This document shows, one piece after another, positions 15,250 through 22,156 of a stretch of 33,949 nucleotides of DNA. The stretch is taken from the NCBI GenBank assembly GCA_046728975.1, contig JBKPFU010000177.1, forward strand, positions 1 to 33,949, read 5' to 3'. The translations under genes and the position numbers were made by a program. Source of the stretch: JBKPFU01 sp046728975. GTDB taxonomy: Bacteria > Actinomycetota > Thermoleophilia > Gaiellales > Gaiellaceae. A model generated the notes under the pieces. The model saw nothing but the letters and a program-made list of their open reading frames with translations, did no database searches and was not told the origin of the DNA. Positions within the stretch are counted from its first letter, which is position 1. Every line of letters starts with the position of its first letter.

Positions 15250-15908
15250 GCGAGCGGGAGCCGTGGCCGGGGGAGGCGTTCGAGGCCTCCGCGAAGACCG
15301 AAGTGCCCGAAGAGCCCCAGGCGGCCGAAGCACCCGAGGTGCCTGAGCTCGCGGAGGTCGAAGAGCTGCCGGCCGAGGAAGACGAGCTTCCGCCCGTCGG
15401 GACCGTCGAGCACGCCGCCGGCGAACTTCAGATCCCGCTCGGCTATCAGGTCCTGCGGGGGAGCCCCGACGGCTCGCGCCGCTCCGTTGGCGTCGTGATC
15501 AGTCGGTTCAACGGCGACGTCACGAACCGCCTGCTCGAGAGTGCACTCGAGGAGCTGGAGGACGCCGGCGTCGCGCGCGAGGCCGTGACGGTGATGCCGG
15601 TGCCGGGCGCGTTCGAGCTACCGCTGGCCGCGATGGCGCTCGCGAAGACGCGTCGCTACACCTGCGTGGTGGCGCTCGGCTGCGTAATCCGAGGCGAGAC
15701 GCCGCACTTCGACTACGTGGCAGGCGAGGCCGCGAGTGGACTGCAGCTCGCGTCGCTCGAGACCGGCGTTCCGGTCGCCTTCGGCGTGCTCACATGCAAC
15801 ACGCTCGAGCAGGCAGAGGCCCGTGTCGACAAGGGCGCCGAAGCGGTACGCAGTGCGCTCGAGATGGCCGATCTGTTCTCGCAGCTGCGCGCGACGGCCT
15901 CCGCGTAG
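15246..15908 (+). CDS. ribH: Lumazine synthase with acidic N-terminal extension
   Basis: Joins the pyrimidinedione and dihydroxybutanone phosphate to make 6,7-dimethyl-8-ribityllumazine. The core (about residues 78-220) has SRFNGDVTNRLLESALEEL, VPGAFELPLAA, GCVIRGETPHFDYV with catalytic His154, and FGVLTCNTLEQA. Normal RibH is about 155 residues; this one is 220 because of an N-terminal tail of about 65 residues, rich in Glu and Pro (19 acidic residues in the first 60). The tail is in frame from GTG 15246, which overlaps the ribBA stop (GTGA), and no good start exists nearer the core. Lumazine synthases often form hollow 60-subunit shells, so a charged tail on every subunit may decorate or load the shell. 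Confidence 0.92.
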   Translation: MSEREPWPGEAFEASAKTEVPEEPQAAEAPEVPELAEVEELPAEEDELPPVGTVEHAAGELQIPLGYQVLRGSPDGSRRSVGVVISRFNGDVTNRLLESALEELEDAGVAREAVTVMPVPGAFELPLAAMALAKTRRYTCVVALGCVIRGETPHFDYVAGEAASGLQLASLETGVPVAFGVLTCNTLEQAEARVDKGAEAVRSALEMADLFSQLRATASA

Positions 15909-16889
15909 TTACGGGATTAACGGCACGACGGGCCCAAGGGCGCGGCTGTCCTCGGCGCGCATCCCCATGGCGTAGTCGGTCATTCGCAGCGTCTCGGCGT
16001 CGAGTACGCCGCTGATCCACGTCGTATTGACGGGCGCGATCTTCCCGGTCGGGTGGTCGAAGGTGCCGTGAAGGACGACGAAGAACGACTGGCGGTCGGA
16101 GTCGATCCCCGCGTTCCAGATCCGATTGGCTGCGCGGCGCGTCGTCACCTGCACACCCGCAGCTGGATGCGGATCGCCGTTACATGTGCCCACCTCGTAC
16201 GCGAGCGCGCGAAGAGCGTCGACCGTTAGGGGGTTTAACTCGGTGGTGATCTCGTCTGCCGTGACCGCCCGGTTCCGGACCTGCCTCGCCAGCAGCGCGC
16301 GCTCGTTCGCTGCAACACAATCCTGGCGCCACGAATCGTGCGGCAGGTCGAGGTCGAGCGGCGTTGGCGGCCCCAAGCCGCTTGTGTCGGGGGCATCGTT
16401 CGAGTACCCACCGCCGACGCTCCTGAGGGTCTTCGCGCTCAGCATGAAGTTGATCAACGTCGCTGTGGGTGGTGGGCCTGGCTCCATGCCGGGTGGCCCA
16501 TGGCGTTCGAAGACGAAGTGGCCGCGAAGCATGACCCAGAAGACAGACCGGTCGTCCGGGACTCCGTCACCGGTCGCCGCTGCCGCCTTTCGGACCGTCG
16601 TCACATAGACGCGACCATCGTATGGGTGCCGCTCACCAGACCCGATGGCCGCCTCGAGCGCAAGGGCTCGGAGCGCATCGACCGTGACCGGGTCAAGCTC
16701 CGTGGAGTTGATGGCGTGGGCAGCAAGAGCGTCTCGGCGGAGGGCGACTGCGGTTCGTACCCGCTCCCAAGATGCGCGAGCTTCCTGCGGCGAGGGCCGG
16801 GCCCGCTCGTCAGGCTTCGACGTCAGCGTCGCCGGAACCGCGAGCGCAAGGCTCGCGATGGCCGCGACCGCGACGAAGTGGCGAATCAT
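15909..16889 (-). CDS. Secreted protein of unknown function with internal duplication
   Basis: 326-residue protein starting at ATG 16889, preceded by an AGAAGAAG purine run. Residues 1-24 look like a Sec signal peptide (MIRHFVAVAAIASLALAVPA). The mature part is two tandem copies of a domain of about 135 residues: residues about 41-178 and 187-323 align through ELDPVTVDALRALALE / ELNPLTVDALRALAYE, HPYDGRVYVTTVRKAA / HPAAGVQVTTRRAA, SVFWVMLRGHF / SFFVVLHGTF and SAKTLR / DAETLR. The second copy carries two extra cysteines. I do not recognise the domain. It is leftward between ribH and rpmB and ends at the base after the ribH stop, and its text looks less G+C-rich than its neighbours, which hints at acquisition. 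Confidence 0.75.
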   Translation of the reverse strand: MIRHFVAVAAIASLALAVPATLTSKPDERARPSPQEARASWERVRTAVALRRDALAAHAINSTELDPVTVDALRALALEAAIGSGERHPYDGRVYVTTVRKAAAATGDGVPDDRSVFWVMLRGHFVFERHGPPGMEPGPPPTATLINFMLSAKTLRSVGGGYSNDAPDTSGLGPPTPLDLDLPHDSWRQDCVAANERALLARQVRNRAVTADEITTELNPLTVDALRALAYEVGTCNGDPHPAAGVQVTTRRAANRIWNAGIDSDRQSFFVVLHGTFDHPTGKIAPVNTTWISGVLDAETLRMTDYAMGMRAEDSRALGPVVPLIP

Positions 16890-16933
16890 CTTCTTCTTCT
16901 GAAAATGACGCCGGCGGGCATGCCTCGGTTAGC

Positions 16934-16939
16934 TACACT
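16934..16939 (+). promoter_or_regulatory. Candidate -10 (TACACT) for rpmB
   Basis: TACACT ends eight bases before the rpmB GTG, with CCGCCGCC between and no Shine-Dalgarno site. The rpmF promoter has nearly the same layout (TATACT, then CGGCCGCC and GTG). Confidence 0.45.
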
Positions 16940-16947
16940 CCGCCGCC

Positions 16948-17139
16948 GTGTCCAAGATCTGCGCCGTTTGCGGGAAGAAGCCGTCCTTCGGTCATAACCG
17001 GAGCCACTCGATGGTGGCCACGAAGCGACGCTTCAACCCGAACCTCCAGCGCGTCCGCGTCCTGCTCGACGGCAAGGCGACGCGCGCCTACGTCTGCACG
17101 CGCTGCCTGAAGAGCGGCAAGGTCCAGAAGGCCATATAG
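16948..17139 (+). CDS. rpmB: 50S ribosomal protein L28 (C+ form)
   Basis: 63-residue ribosomal protein of the large subunit. MSKICAVCGKKPSFGHNRSH is the typical L28 beginning, and two CxxC pairs (C5/C8 and C50/C53) form a zinc ribbon, the zinc-binding C+ version. In actinobacteria C+ and C- paralogues are often swapped under zinc limitation; only this one is in the window. Start GTG 16948 is fixed by the conserved N-terminus and the upstream TACACT hexamer. The MFS gene starts 21 bases after its stop. Confidence 0.97.
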   Translation: MSKICAVCGKKPSFGHNRSHSMVATKRRFNPNLQRVRVLLDGKATRAYVCTRCLKSGKVQKAI

Positions 17140-17160
17140 CACCGCGCGAAACAGCCCGGC

Positions 17161-18483
17161 GTGTCGACCGGTCGGTTCAGACGGATCAGAGGCGGAGCCT
17201 CTGATCCTGACGTCGGCACGGCAAGCGGTGCCTTAGAACCTCCGCCCCTTCGGCGGAACCGCGATTTCACGCTGCTCTGGAGCGGCCTCGCCGTCTCCAC
17301 GCTCGGGACGTTCATGTCCTGGACGGCGTTTCCGCTGCTCGTGCTGGGTCTGACGGGATCGGCCGTGGACGCCGGGATCGTCGGGTTCCTGCGCTGGCTT
17401 CCCTTCCTGCTCTTCCAGCTACCCGCGGGCGCGCTCGTCGACCGCTGGAACCGCAAACGGGTGATGATTGCTTCGGATGCGCTCCGCGCGGTCGCGATCG
17501 CGAGCCTGGTCGCCGCGATCGCACTCGATCAGATCACGCTGGCCCACATCATGGTCGTCGCTTTTCTCGAGGGCTGCGGCAACGTCTTCTTCGAGCTCGG
17601 CGAGCATGCCGCCGTCCGGAACGTCGTGCCGCCCACGCAGCTGGCGAGCGCGCTCGCGCAGAACGAGGCACGGAATCGCGGCGCCGGAATCATCGGTCGT
17701 CCCCTTGGCGGGATCCTGTACGGCATTGGGCGAGCGGTGCCGTTCCTTGCCGACGCGCTGTCGTACCTCGTCTCCCTCGTGTGCGTGCTGGCAGTTCGTT
17801 CCGACTTCCAGGAAGAGCGGGAGCGGGAAAGGGGGCGCATGCTGGCCGAGATCCATGAGGGCTTCACCTGGCTCTGGCGACAGCACTTCCTCCGCGCGAC
17901 CCTGCTCCTCGTCGCAGGCAGCAACTTCCTGTTTCAGGCGCTGAACCTGATCCTGATCGTGATCGCGAGAGATCACGGCGCGAGCCCGGCGATGATCGGG
18001 ATCATGCTCGCCGGCCTGGGCGTCGGCGGCTTGCTAGGTGCCCTTTCCGCACCGTTCCTGCAGCGCCGCGTTCCGGCCAAAGCAGTGGTCATCGGCGCGA
18101 ACTGGGTCTGGGCAATCCTGATCGTGCCGGTCGCGTTCGTGACGAACGCCTACGTGCTCGGCGCCCTGGCCGCGGCCACGGCCTTCGTCGGGCCGGCGTG
18201 GAACGTCGTGATCGGCGCGTACCAGTTGTCGCTGGTCCCGGACCGGCTTCTCGCGCGCGTCACGAGCGTGGATCTCCTCGTGGCGTGGGGCGCGCTGCCG
18301 CTCGGTTCGCTCGCGGGTGGGCTCCTGATCGAGACGCTCGGCGCTTCGCGCGCGGCAGCCGTCCTGGCGGTCGTGATGTTCGTCGTGGCGCTGGCGGCGA
18401 CAATCAGCCCGGGTGTTCGCAAGGCTCCGACGCTGGAGGAAGCGCGGTTGGCAGCAACCGCGGCTTCGGCATCGCACGTCTAA
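17161..18483 (+). CDS. MFS transporter (EntS-like MFS_3 group)
   Basis: 440-residue membrane protein with about 12 hydrophobic segments, beginning properly at RNRDFTLLWSGLAVSTLGTF near residue 38. The loop-2 motif GALVDRWNRKRVMIASD is typical of the MFS_3 / enterobactin-exporter-like group; substrate is unknown. The first about 30 residues (through DVGTASGAL) are encoded by an inverted copy of the double-hairpin repeat described separately, read in frame. No usable ATG, GTG or TTG lies between the repeat and the first membrane segment, so the GTG at 17161, just outside the repeat, appears to be the real start. The next gene begins eight bases after the stop with a strong ribosome-binding site. 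Confidence 0.88.
   Translation: MSTGRFRRIRGGASDPDVGTASGALEPPPLRRNRDFTLLWSGLAVSTLGTFMSWTAFPLLVLGLTGSAVDAGIVGFLRWLPFLLFQLPAGALVDRWNRKRVMIASDALRAVAIASLVAAIALDQITLAHIMVVAFLEGCGNVFFELGEHAAVRNVVPPTQLASALAQNEARNRGAGIIGRPLGGILYGIGRAVPFLADALSYLVSLVCVLAVRSDFQEERERERGRMLAEIHEGFTWLWRQHFLRATLLLVAGSNFLFQALNLILIVIARDHGASPAMIGIMLAGLGVGGLLGALSAPFLQRRVPAKAVVIGANWVWAILIVPVAFVTNAYVLGALAAATAFVGPAWNVVIGAYQLSLVPDRLLARVTSVDLLVAWGALPLGSLAGGLLIETLGASRAAAVLAVVMFVVALAATISPGVRKAPTLEEARLAATAASASHV
17164..17234 (-). repeat. Double-hairpin element, copy C (inverted, inside MFS N-terminus)
   Basis: On the plus strand it reads tail, hairpin 2, hairpin 1: hairpin 2 arms are 17183-17193 and 17197-17207 (11 bp perfect); hairpin 1 arms are 17215-17222 and 17225-17232 (one mismatch). 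The tail cgaccggtcg then gttcagac matches the corresponding tail of copy A closely. It is open in the MFS frame and encodes RRIRGGASDPDVGTASGA. No flanking direct repeat was found. Confidence 0.75.
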
Positions 18484-18490
18484 AGGAGCG

Positions 18491-18823
18491 ATGGAAGGCC
18501 GGATCACGATCTCGCGGGGTGTCATCGCCGAGATCGCAGCGCGTACCGTGACTCGGTGCTACGGCGTGGTGGGCATGGCGCCGGGTGCTCGGGCGCGGGT
18601 CAAGAGTCTCCTTCCGCGGAAGCGGAATACGCGCGGCATCGCCGTCTCCGGGGGCGACAACGGCGTCGAGCTGGAGCTTCGCGTCGTGGTCGAGCACGGG
18701 TTGAACCTGGCCGAAGTGGCATCAACGGTGCGCTCGCAGGTCAGCTACGAGGTCGAGCGATTGACCGGCCTGCGCGTCGCCTCGGTCGGCGTCCACATCG
18801 AGCGCGTCAGGCAGTCCGCGTGA
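18491..18823 (+). CDS. Asp23/YloU family protein
   Basis: 110-residue protein starting at ATG 18491 behind an excellent ribosome-binding site (AAAGGAG, two bases before the ATG). The sequence GRITISRGVIAEIAARTVTRCYGVVGM followed by an ELRVVVEHG strand and VRSQVSYEVERLTGL is the Asp23/YloU pattern. Members are small cytoplasmic or membrane-associated proteins; yloU commonly sits directly upstream of the fakA-type gene yloV, as here. The stop overlaps the GTG of the FakA-like gene (GTGA). A possible role in the envelope or lipid pathway follows from context only. Confidence 0.88.
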   Translation: MEGRITISRGVIAEIAARTVTRCYGVVGMAPGARARVKSLLPRKRNTRGIAVSGGDNGVELELRVVVEHGLNLAEVASTVRSQVSYEVERLTGLRVASVGVHIERVRQSA

Positions 18824-20388
18824 CGGTCCTGGAGCTGGCGCGGGCCGCCACCGCGGCGCTCGAGCGCAGCCGGCAGCGGATCGACGATCTGAACGTGTAC
18901 CCGGTGCCCGACGGCGACACGGGGACGAACCTCATGCTGACGGCGCGCGCCGTCGTCGCGGCGCTGGAGAAGTCCGATGCGGCCGACCGCGAGTCGCTCG
19001 CGCGAGAGGCGACGCGGGCGGCGCTGATGGGCGCCCGAGGTAACTCGGGCGTCATCCTTTCCCAGCTCGTTCGCGGTGCGGCCGAGGCGCTGGCCGCGTC
19101 CGACGAGGTCGACGCGGCGGCAATCGCCCGTGCGCTGCGCGGCGCGAGCGATGCCGGCTACCGCGCCGTCCGCGAGCCGGTGGAGGGGACGATGCTGACG
19201 GTCATCCGCGAGCTTGCCGAGGAGGCCGAGGCGCGCCCGAGCATCGACGTGGACGAGCTGTTCGCTGCCCTGGTCCGGCGAGCCGACGAAGCCGTCGAGC
19301 GCACGCAACAGCAGCTCGACGTCCTCCGCGAGGCCGGCGTCGTCGATGCCGGTGCGGCGGGGTTGGCCGAAATCTTCCGCGGCATCGCCGCGGCACTCGC
19401 GGGCGAGTCGTTGCCAGAGCCGGCGCAGCTCGAGCCGCTCTCGGCCGAGGCTGTCCATCAGGAACTCTCGCGCTACCGCTACTGCACGGCGTTCGTGATC
19501 GAGGGCGACGCGCTCGACGCAGCTGGCGTCGAGCGGGACCTCGAGGCGCTCGGCGACTCGCTGCTCGTCGTCGGGGACCGCGAGGCGCTGAAGGTTCACG
19601 TCCACACCGACGACCCCGGCGCCGCGCTCGCCGTCGGGACCGGCGTGGGCATGGTGGAGGCCGTCGAGATCGCGAACATGCACCTGCAGACGGAGGAGCG
19701 CGAGCAGCGGCTGCTCCAGGCGGTGCCCCACTCCGACAACCGCACCGACGTCGTCCCCGTCGTCACGGGCGATGGAAATCGGCGCCTGTTCGAGAGCCTC
19801 GGCGCGGCTCAAACGGTCGACGGCGGCCAGACGATGAACCCCGCGACTGCCGAGCTCGCCGCCGCCGTGTCGGCCACCGGCGCCCCCGAGGCGGTTCTGC
19901 TTCCGAACAACCCGAACGTGATCCTCGCCGCCGAGCAGGCGGCCGAGCTCGCCGGGAAGCCGGTGCGGGTCATCCCGACCAGGTCGCTGCAGGCCGGTCT
20001 GGCGGCGATGGTCGCCTTCGACGGCACGCGGACGGCGGACGAGAACGAGGCCGCGATGCGCGAGACGGCCGAACGTGTCGCCACCGGAGCGGTCACCGTC
20101 GCGTCACGGGACGTTCGCGTGAACGGCTCGCAGGTTGTTGAGGGAAGCTTTCTCGGCCTGCTCGAGGGCGAGCCGCGCGTGGGGGGCTCGAGCTTCGACG
20201 ACGTCGCGCGCGCGGTCGTCGAGCGTCTGCTCGCCGAGCCCCGGGACGTGCTCACGATCCTCACCGGGGCCGACGAGCCGAAGATCGGGGCGCTGGTCGA
20301 GGAGCTGCGCGAGCTTCACCCCGAGCTCGAGATCGAGGTCCAGGAAGGCGGGCAACCGCACTACTCGCTGCTGCTGTCGGCCGAATAA
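18820..20388 (+). CDS. fakA: FakA-like fatty acid kinase (DAK2 domain, YloV family)
   Basis: 522-residue protein with the FakA domain order. First is an N-terminal DhaL-type kinase domain: NVYPVPDGDTGTNL near residue 25 with the metal-binding Asp residues, ALMGARGNSGVILSQL near 67, and GTMLTVI near 126. Next is a middle domain starting at YCTAFVIEG and KVHVHTDDPG near 265, then a DegV-like C-terminal domain with GGQTMNPATAEL near 335. FakA phosphorylates fatty acids held by a FakB (DegV) partner to make acyl-phosphate. A DegV gene lies one gene downstream, which supports the role. GTG 18820 overlaps the Asp23 gene stop. Confidence 0.9.
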   Translation: MTVLELARAATAALERSRQRIDDLNVYPVPDGDTGTNLMLTARAVVAALEKSDAADRESLAREATRAALMGARGNSGVILSQLVRGAAEALAASDEVDAAAIARALRGASDAGYRAVREPVEGTMLTVIRELAEEAEARPSIDVDELFAALVRRADEAVERTQQQLDVLREAGVVDAGAAGLAEIFRGIAAALAGESLPEPAQLEPLSAEAVHQELSRYRYCTAFVIEGDALDAAGVERDLEALGDSLLVVGDREALKVHVHTDDPGAALAVGTGVGMVEAVEIANMHLQTEEREQRLLQAVPHSDNRTDVVPVVTGDGNRRLFESLGAAQTVDGGQTMNPATAELAAAVSATGAPEAVLLPNNPNVILAAEQAAELAGKPVRVIPTRSLQAGLAAMVAFDGTRTADENEAAMRETAERVATGAVTVASRDVRVNGSQVVEGSFLGLLEGEPRVGGSSFDDVARAVVERLLAEPRDVLTILTGADEPKIGALVEELRELHPELEIEVQEGGQPHYSLLLSAE

Positions 20389-20393
20389 CGGAA

Positions 20394-20399
20394 TACAGT
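20394..20399 (+). promoter_or_regulatory. Candidate -10 (TACAGT) for the receiver gene
   Basis: TACAGT ends eight bases before ATG 20408. The 19-base gap after fakA is the only break in an otherwise overlapping run, so a secondary start here is possible. Confidence 0.3.
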
Positions 20400-20407
20400 C
20401 GGCGGAG

Positions 20408-20794
20408 ATGAATTCGCCCATTCGGGTCGTCCTGGTCGAAGACAACGACATCTTCCGGCAGGGGCTGGAGATGGTGCTCGCGCTGCGCTCGGACATCGAG
20501 GTCGCGGCATCGGTCGACGACGGGGAGGACGCCGCTGCAATCGCGCGTCGGATCCAGCCCGACGTCGTACTGATGGACTACCGCCTGCCGGGGATCGACG
20601 GCATCCAGGCGACCGCGGCCGTCAAAGCCGCGTCGCCGGCCACCGCGGTCATCTGCCTGACCGCGGAGGCGAACGAACGCGAGCGCAGCGCGCTCTACGA
20701 GGCCGGCGCGGTCGCGTGCGTGACGAAGGACGAAGACCTGGACGAGATCGTGGCGGTGATTCAGCGCGCGGCGGGTTACGCAACGCCGAACTGA
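20408..20794 (+). CDS. Single-domain response regulator (receiver only)
   Basis: 128-residue protein consisting of one receiver domain and nothing else. The phospho-relay residues are all present: acidic pair E11/D12, phospho-acceptor D57 (LMDYRLPGIDG), T85 and K107. The sequence style (IRVVLVEDNDIFRQGLEMVL) is that of NarL/FixJ receivers, but there is no HTH output domain and no room for one, because the TGA overlaps the next ATG (TGATG). No histidine kinase is adjacent. Its place between the fatty-acid kinase and its FakB partner suggests it acts by protein contact on that pathway, which is inference. Confidence 0.9.
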   Translation: MNSPIRVVLVEDNDIFRQGLEMVLALRSDIEVAASVDDGEDAAAIARRIQPDVVLMDYRLPGIDGIQATAAVKAASPATAVICLTAEANERERSALYEAGAVACVTKDEDLDEIVAVIQRAAGYATPN

Positions 20795-21654
20795 TGAAGC
20801 TCACCGCCGAGAACACGGCGATCGTCGTCGACTCGACCGCCGACTTTCCGCACGCCCAAGAGCGCTATCCGAACTGGCGCGTCGTGCCGCTCTACGTCCG
20901 CTTCGGGGACGAGAGCTTCCGGGACTACGTCGAGCTCACGCCGGAGGCGTTCTATGAACGGCTCCGCGACTCGGCGTTGCCGCCGACGACCTCACAGCCG
21001 ACACCCGGCGACTTCCTGGCCGCCTACGAGGGGCTGCAGCGCTACGAACGCGTGCTCTCACTGCACATCGCCGGACGGCTGTCCGGGACGATCGAAAGCG
21101 CGCGAACCGCCGCCAGGGAGTTTGCCGACCAGGTGCGCTTGTTCGACACGGAGACCGCGTCGGTGGCCATCGCGATGCTCGGAACCGCGATCCAGCGGCG
21201 GCTGGAGCGGGGAACGACCGACGAGGAGGTCGAGGAGCTCGCCCGGAGGTACGGGGAGACGGCGCACCTCGTCTTCACGCTCGACACGCTCGAGTACCTC
21301 GCCCGCGGAGGCCGCATCGGTCGGGCCCGCGCCTGGGCAGGCGGGCTGCTGCACGTGAAGCCGGTCCTGACGATCGAGCGCGGCGAGGTCGAGCCGATCA
21401 AGCGCGTCCGCGGTAACCAGAAGGCGTTCCAGGAGTTCGTCTCGGCGTTCCAGGAAGGCTCGCGTGACTCCGCGGCGCTGCGGGTCGGGATCGCGCATGC
21501 GGACGCGCCGCAACGCGCCGAGGCGCTGACAGAGATGGTCCGGCGGACGCGGCCGCAGGCGGCGATCGAGCTGGTGACGATGCTCGGGCCCGTGCTTGGC
21601 GCACATGCGGGTCCCGGCACCGTCGGGTTCTTCTGGTTCGAGGACAAGGAGTGA
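20794..21654 (+). CDS. DegV family fatty-acid-binding protein (FakB-like)
   Basis: 286-residue protein with the DegV pattern: IVVDSTADFP near residue 10, VPLYVRFGDESFRDYVELTPEAFYERL, PTTSQPTPGDFLAAYE near 65, LHIAGRLSGTIESAR near 90, and LEYLARGGRIGRARAWAG near 170. DegV/FakB proteins bind one fatty acid and present it to FakA for phosphorylation. ATG 20794 overlaps the receiver stop by one base, and the TGA overlaps the next GTG. Length matches the family. Confidence 0.93.
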   Translation: MKLTAENTAIVVDSTADFPHAQERYPNWRVVPLYVRFGDESFRDYVELTPEAFYERLRDSALPPTTSQPTPGDFLAAYEGLQRYERVLSLHIAGRLSGTIESARTAAREFADQVRLFDTETASVAIAMLGTAIQRRLERGTTDEEVEELARRYGETAHLVFTLDTLEYLARGGRIGRARAWAGGLLHVKPVLTIERGEVEPIKRVRGNQKAFQEFVSAFQEGSRDSAALRVGIAHADAPQRAEALTEMVRRTRPQAAIELVTMLGPVLGAHAGPGTVGFFWFEDKE

Positions 21655-22145
21655 CCGAGACCGCACTGGTCGTCGAGGTTCCGGAAGCCCAGGAGATCTA
21701 CGACAAGTGGGTCGACGGGTGGGACCCGCCGCCGGGGGCGCCGGTGCACGTGACGCTGCTCATTCCGTTCGGCCCGGTGGACGAGCATCACGACGAATTG
21801 AGGGCGTTGTTCGCGGCGGCGGAGCCGTTCTCGTTCCGGCTCTCGAAGGTTGAGCGGTTTCCGGAGACGACCTGGCTCGCACCGGAGCCGGCGGAACCGT
21901 TTGTTGCGCTGACCGAGGCGCTCGTCCAGCGATTCCCCGACTACCTGCCCTACGGCGGGATCCACGAGGAGATCGTCCCGCACCTGACGATTGTGAGCCG
22001 TGCCGACCCGGACGTGCTGGCGCGCGCCGAGGTGGCGCTGAAGCCGCTCCTGCCGATCGCGGCGCGCGCCGAGGAGGTGTTGGCGCTGGAGAAGGAACCG
22101 GACGGGATCTGGCAGCGCCGCGGGACCTTCCGCCTCGGGACCTAG
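21651..22145 (+). CDS. 2H phosphoesterase / 2'-5' RNA ligase family protein
   Basis: 164-residue protein with the two HxT motifs that define the 2H superfamily: HVTLLIPF with His33 and HLTIVSRA with His111. Members hydrolyse cyclic phosphodiesters (for example 2',3'-cyclic ends of RNA or cyclic nucleotides) or ligate RNA in vitro; the biological substrate here is unknown. GTG 21651 overlaps the DegV stop, and AAGGA lies right before it. The TAG stop is part of a TAGAAT hexamer that may act as the recG -10. Confidence 0.87.
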   Translation: MTETALVVEVPEAQEIYDKWVDGWDPPPGAPVHVTLLIPFGPVDEHHDELRALFAAAEPFSFRLSKVERFPETTWLAPEPAEPFVALTEALVQRFPDYLPYGGIHEEIVPHLTIVSRADPDVLARAEVALKPLLPIAARAEEVLALEKEPDGIWQRRGTFRLGT

Positions 22146-22148
22146 AAT
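22143..22148 (+). promoter_or_regulatory. Candidate -10 (TAGAAT) for recG
   Basis: TAGAAT overlaps the stop of the preceding gene and ends eight bases before the recG ATG. The eight-base gap contains no Shine-Dalgarno site. Confidence 0.4.
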
Positions 22149-22156
22149 CGGGCCAG

